Below are positions 6,556 to 8,268 of a stretch of 8,268 bases of DNA, piece after piece. The translations under genes and the position numbers were made by a program. Location of the stretch: positions 1 to 8,268 of the forward strand of contig JAAYEY010000129.1 of NCBI GenBank assembly GCA_012728505.1. Direction: 5' to 3'. Positions within the stretch are counted from its first letter, which is position 1. Each line of letters opens with the position of its first letter. Under the pieces are notes generated by a model that made no database searches, was not told where the DNA came from, and saw only the letters and a program-made list of their open reading frames with translations. Source of the stretch: Synergistaceae bacterium. Lineage in GTDB: Bacteria > Synergistota > Synergistia > Synergistales > Synergistaceae.

Positions 6556-6584
6556 ATTATATCGCCATTGTCTTTTTCCATCAA
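6556..6584 (-). promoter_or_regulatory. Leftward sigma-70-type promoter upstream of the DJ-1 leader
   Basis: Read leftward: TTGATG (6584-6579, four of six consensus bases), a 17-bp spacer, then a perfect TATAAT (6561-6556). The transcript would begin near 6549, only about 12 nt before the first leader hairpin, giving a 5' UTR of about 170 nt before the DJ-1 start. Confidence 0.65.
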
Positions 6585-6692
6585 GGGGTAAGGGCAGGCA
6601 ACTTTTAGTTAAATATATCTGTAGAGCCAATGCCGGTATAAATTGATCCCAAAATCGTTAGTTAGTAGCTCAAGGGTATCAGCCAAATGCGC

Positions 6693-6720
6693 TTGTACTG
6701 AAAGACCCGGGGTGTAGAAT
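6693..6720 (+). promoter_or_regulatory. Weak candidate promoter for enolase
   Basis: TTGTAC (6693-6698), a 16-bp spacer, TAGAAT (6715-6720). The -10 is good (five of six), but the -35 matches only in TTG. It would give a 5' UTR of about 60 nt. It is the best rightward candidate between the DJ-1 leader and the enolase start; nothing stronger is visible. Confidence 0.35.
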
Positions 6721-6785
6721 TATAGCCATAGTACAAAATTAAAGAGTCGAAAGTTTACACGATAAATTAAGGAGGCAAAGACATT

Positions 6786-8063
6786 ATGAACGGAAAAATA
6801 GCTTCGGTAAAAGCTTTGGAAATACTTGATTCTCGTGGAAATCCTACGGTTCGGGTGCAAATGCGTCTGGATTCGGGTGTGACAGCAGAGGCTTCAGTTC
6901 CTTCCGGAGCTTCCACCGGGATAAATGAAGCTCTGGAACTACGAGACGGCGACAAGAAAAGGTATGACGGAAAAGGCGTTCTGAAAGCTGTTCAAAATGT
7001 AAACACTCATATTGCTAAAGTCTTGGTCGGGATGCACGCACATGAACAGAGAGAAATAGATGAAACTATGATTGCCTTGGACGCAACACCAAATAAGGCG
7101 AGATTGGGTGCCAATGCTATTCTGGGCGCTTCGATGGCAGTAGCCAAAGTTGCAGCTATGGATGCAGGAGTGCCACTATATGAATATTTGGGCGCAGGTC
7201 ATGATATGTGTCTGCCAATGCCGATGATGAATATTCTCAACGGGGGAATGCATACCGACAATAGCGTAGATTTTCAAGAGTTCATGGTTATACCAGTTGG
7301 AGCACCGACTTTTGCTGAAGCACTGCGATATGGAGTGGAGACCTTTCATGCTCTGAAAAAGATTCTTAAGCAGCGGGGATATGCGACTAGTGTAGGAGAC
7401 GAAGGTGGTTTTGCCCCCAATTTGAAGAGCAATGATGAAGCGTGCGAATTAATCATCGAAGCCATTCAAGCGGCCGGTTATACGTCGGGCAAGGATATTG
7501 CGTTAGCTCTTGATCCGGCTGCCAGCTCATTTTATGAAAATGGCAAATATAATTTGTCCAAATCTGGGCAAGGTGAAAAAACGAGCCGGGGGATGACGGA
7601 GCTTTATCAGACATGGGTTAAGAAATACTCAATTGTTTCTATCGAGGATGGCCTGGCAGAAGAAGACTGGGACGGCTTCCGTGAACATACTGAAGTATTG
7701 GGTGACCATGTTCAAATCGTGGGCGACGATCTTTATGTCACAAACACCCATTTCATAGAACGAGGGATAAAAGAGAAGAGCACCGATGCTGCGCTGATCA
7801 AGCTTAACCAGATCGGTACTGTGACCGAGACAATCGAAGCGATTGAGATGTGTCGAAAAGCTCGCTGGGGCTATGTTATCTCTCACCGCTCCGGTGAAAC
7901 GGAAGATACCTTCTTGGCGGACTTCGCAGTGGCTATGGGCGGTGGGCAGATCAAGACAGGTTCAGCCTGTCGCAGTGAACGAATAGCCAAATATAACCGA
8001 CTTTTAGAAATTGAAGATGAATTGGGAGCGAAAGCCAAGTTTTCCAATCCCTTTGTCAGATAA
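6786..8063 (+). CDS. eno: Enolase (phosphopyruvate hydratase)
   Basis: Converts 2-phosphoglycerate to phosphoenolpyruvate in glycolysis and gluconeogenesis; a cytoplasmic Mg-dependent enzyme. The 425 residues are about full length. The N-terminal domain opens with [13 protein letters not shown] (10-22) and has the mobile loop SGAST (40-44). In the barrel, His-156 (NGGMHTDN), Glu-165 and Glu-206 (GDEGGFAP) are present. Metal ligands are Asp-243 (LDPAAS), Glu-287 ([11 protein letters not shown]) and Asp-314 (GDDLYVTN). Catalytic Lys-339 (LIKLNQIGT), the HRS triad 367-369 (SHRSGETED) and Lys-390 ([13 protein letters not shown]) are all intact. The start is the ATG preceded by AAGGAGG (6769-6775), ten bases upstream. 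It stands alone: no pgk, tpi or gpm lies beside it. A hairpin follows at 8109-8140. Nothing in the protein is unusual. Confidence 0.98.
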   Translation: MNGKIASVKALEILDSRGNPTVRVQMRLDSGVTAEASVPSGASTGINEALELRDGDKKRYDGKGVLKAVQNVNTHIAKVLVGMHAHEQREIDETMIALDATPNKARLGANAILGASMAVAKVAAMDAGVPLYEYLGAGHDMCLPMPMMNILNGGMHTDNSVDFQEFMVIPVGAPTFAEALRYGVETFHALKKILKQRGYATSVGDEGGFAPNLKSNDEACELIIEAIQAAGYTSGKDIALALDPAASSFYENGKYNLSKSGQGEKTSRGMTELYQTWVKKYSIVSIEDGLAEEDWDGFREHTEVLGDHVQIVGDDLYVTNTHFIERGIKEKSTDAALIKLNQIGTVTETIEAIEMCRKARWGYVISHRSGETEDTFLADFAVAMGGGQIKTGSACRSERIAKYNRLLEIEDELGAKAKFSNPFVR

Positions 8064-8108
8064 GCGGTAATTGGTGAGGTCTTTTATCAACTAATAATTA
8101 ATTGTAAA

Positions 8109-8140
8109 AAGGCACCTAACTTATACAAGTTAGGTGCCTT
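8109..8140. terminator. Strong hairpin terminator after enolase
   Basis: AAGGCACCTAACTT (8109-8122) pairs perfectly over 14 bp with AAGTTAGGTGCCTT (8127-8140) around ATAC. It starts 45 bp after the enolase stop. The better T run is on the opposite strand (AAAAA at 8106-8110 reads TTTTT leftward), whereas rightward only TTCCTGCCTT follows. It can serve enolase by stem strength, but its sequence favours stopping leftward transcripts. Confidence 0.78.
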
Positions 8141-8146
8141 CCTGCC

Positions 8147-8268
8147 TTGAACGACGCTACACTGGAAGATGCAATGGAAACAGGGATTACGGATATTGTG
8201 ACCACAATAGATTCCGGGGCAGCAATTCCCGGCACAGTTCTTGAGGAATGCTCAACCGTTTTTTTAAA
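8147..8268 (+). pseudogene. DUF89/ARMT1-like fragment, 5'-truncated, runs off the right edge
   Basis: The frame through 8147-8266 reads LNDATLEDAMETG, then ITDIVTTIDSGAAIPGTVL and EECSTVF. This matches the central and C-terminal region of DUF89 metal-dependent damage-control phosphatases, which in archaeal and bacterial members shows a DAT-x-x-DA block, then a G-x-x-x-x-G-T/I-x-x-x-x block, then the AD-KG segment. In intact proteins well over 100 residues precede this block, including the conserved DNAGE motif. Here the similarity stops abruptly at Leu-Asn. The frame upstream is hairpin sequence, with an in-frame stop at 8117-8119 and no ribosome binding site. It is probably a decayed remnant created by a breakpoint near 8141-8147. 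The family assignment is from memory of its motifs. Confidence 0.55.

Noticed and set aside
6378..6584. An N-terminal extension of the DJ-1 gene by 69 codons to a TTG at 6584
   Set aside because: The TTG lies in the -35 element of the predicted promoter. The extension translates hairpin sequence and lacks family similarity, whereas the ATG at 6377 has a good ribosome binding site and begins the conserved domain.
7629..7886. An 85-codon leftward frame inside enolase
   Set aside because: It is antisense to conserved enolase catalytic motifs; no independent evidence of coding.

Overview
The window looks like chromosomal DNA from an anaerobic bacterium of moderate to low GC with ordinary sigma-70-type promoters and strong Shine-Dalgarno sites. 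The gene mix is a membrane diguanylate cyclase, an Fe-S/FMN/FAD enoate-reductase-type enzyme and a stand-alone enolase. That would suit Synergistota or a Firmicutes lineage such as Negativicutes or Clostridia, but I cannot fix the phylum from the sequence alone. No rRNA, tRNA, CRISPR array or intact transposase is visible.

Layout, left to right. (1) 1-1493, +: the 3' portion of a membrane-bound Cache-GGDEF diguanylate cyclase; its true start lies left of the window. (2) 1494-1904: about 410 bp of noncoding DNA whose first part holds short degenerate direct repeats and a hairpin. (3) 1905-2360, -: the C-terminal nuclease part of a McrC-type restriction protein, without its N-terminal half and without mcrB, so probably a remnant. 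(4) 2416-5640, +: a transcription unit with a near-consensus promoter, a 5' UTR containing an inverted repeat, a secreted alpha/beta-hydrolase-fold protein, a 660-residue Old Yellow Enzyme/2,4-dienoyl-CoA reductase-type flavoenzyme, and a perfect 34-bp palindromic terminator. (5) 5641-6785: an AT-rich accessory segment with a leftward DJ-1/PfpI-family gene. It has a recognisable promoter and a roughly 170-nt leader with a terminator and an overlapping competing hairpin. Sequences that may be mobile-element relics flank the gene. (6) 6786-8063, +: a complete, canonical enolase. (7) 8109-8268: a strong hairpin followed directly by a 5'-truncated DUF89/ARMT1-like fragment that runs off the right edge.

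How it fits together: the enolase is housekeeping glycolysis, while the rest looks accessory. The hydrolase and flavoenzyme are probably co-transcribed and could act in sequence on an external ester-like or unsaturated substrate, the first outside the membrane and the second in the cytoplasm; this is inference. Both depart from their family signatures at expected active-site positions: the hydrolase has Tyr where the nucleophile Ser normally sits, and the reductase lacks the QxxHxGR motif and the second half of the His-Asn/His pair. The other point most worth checking is the promoter, hairpin and terminator arrangement upstream of the DJ-1 gene, which could be an attenuator or a separate small RNA. 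Two gene fragments (mcrC and DUF89) and possible insertion-sequence scars suggest repeated rearrangement. I found no clear multi-gene defence or biosynthetic system.
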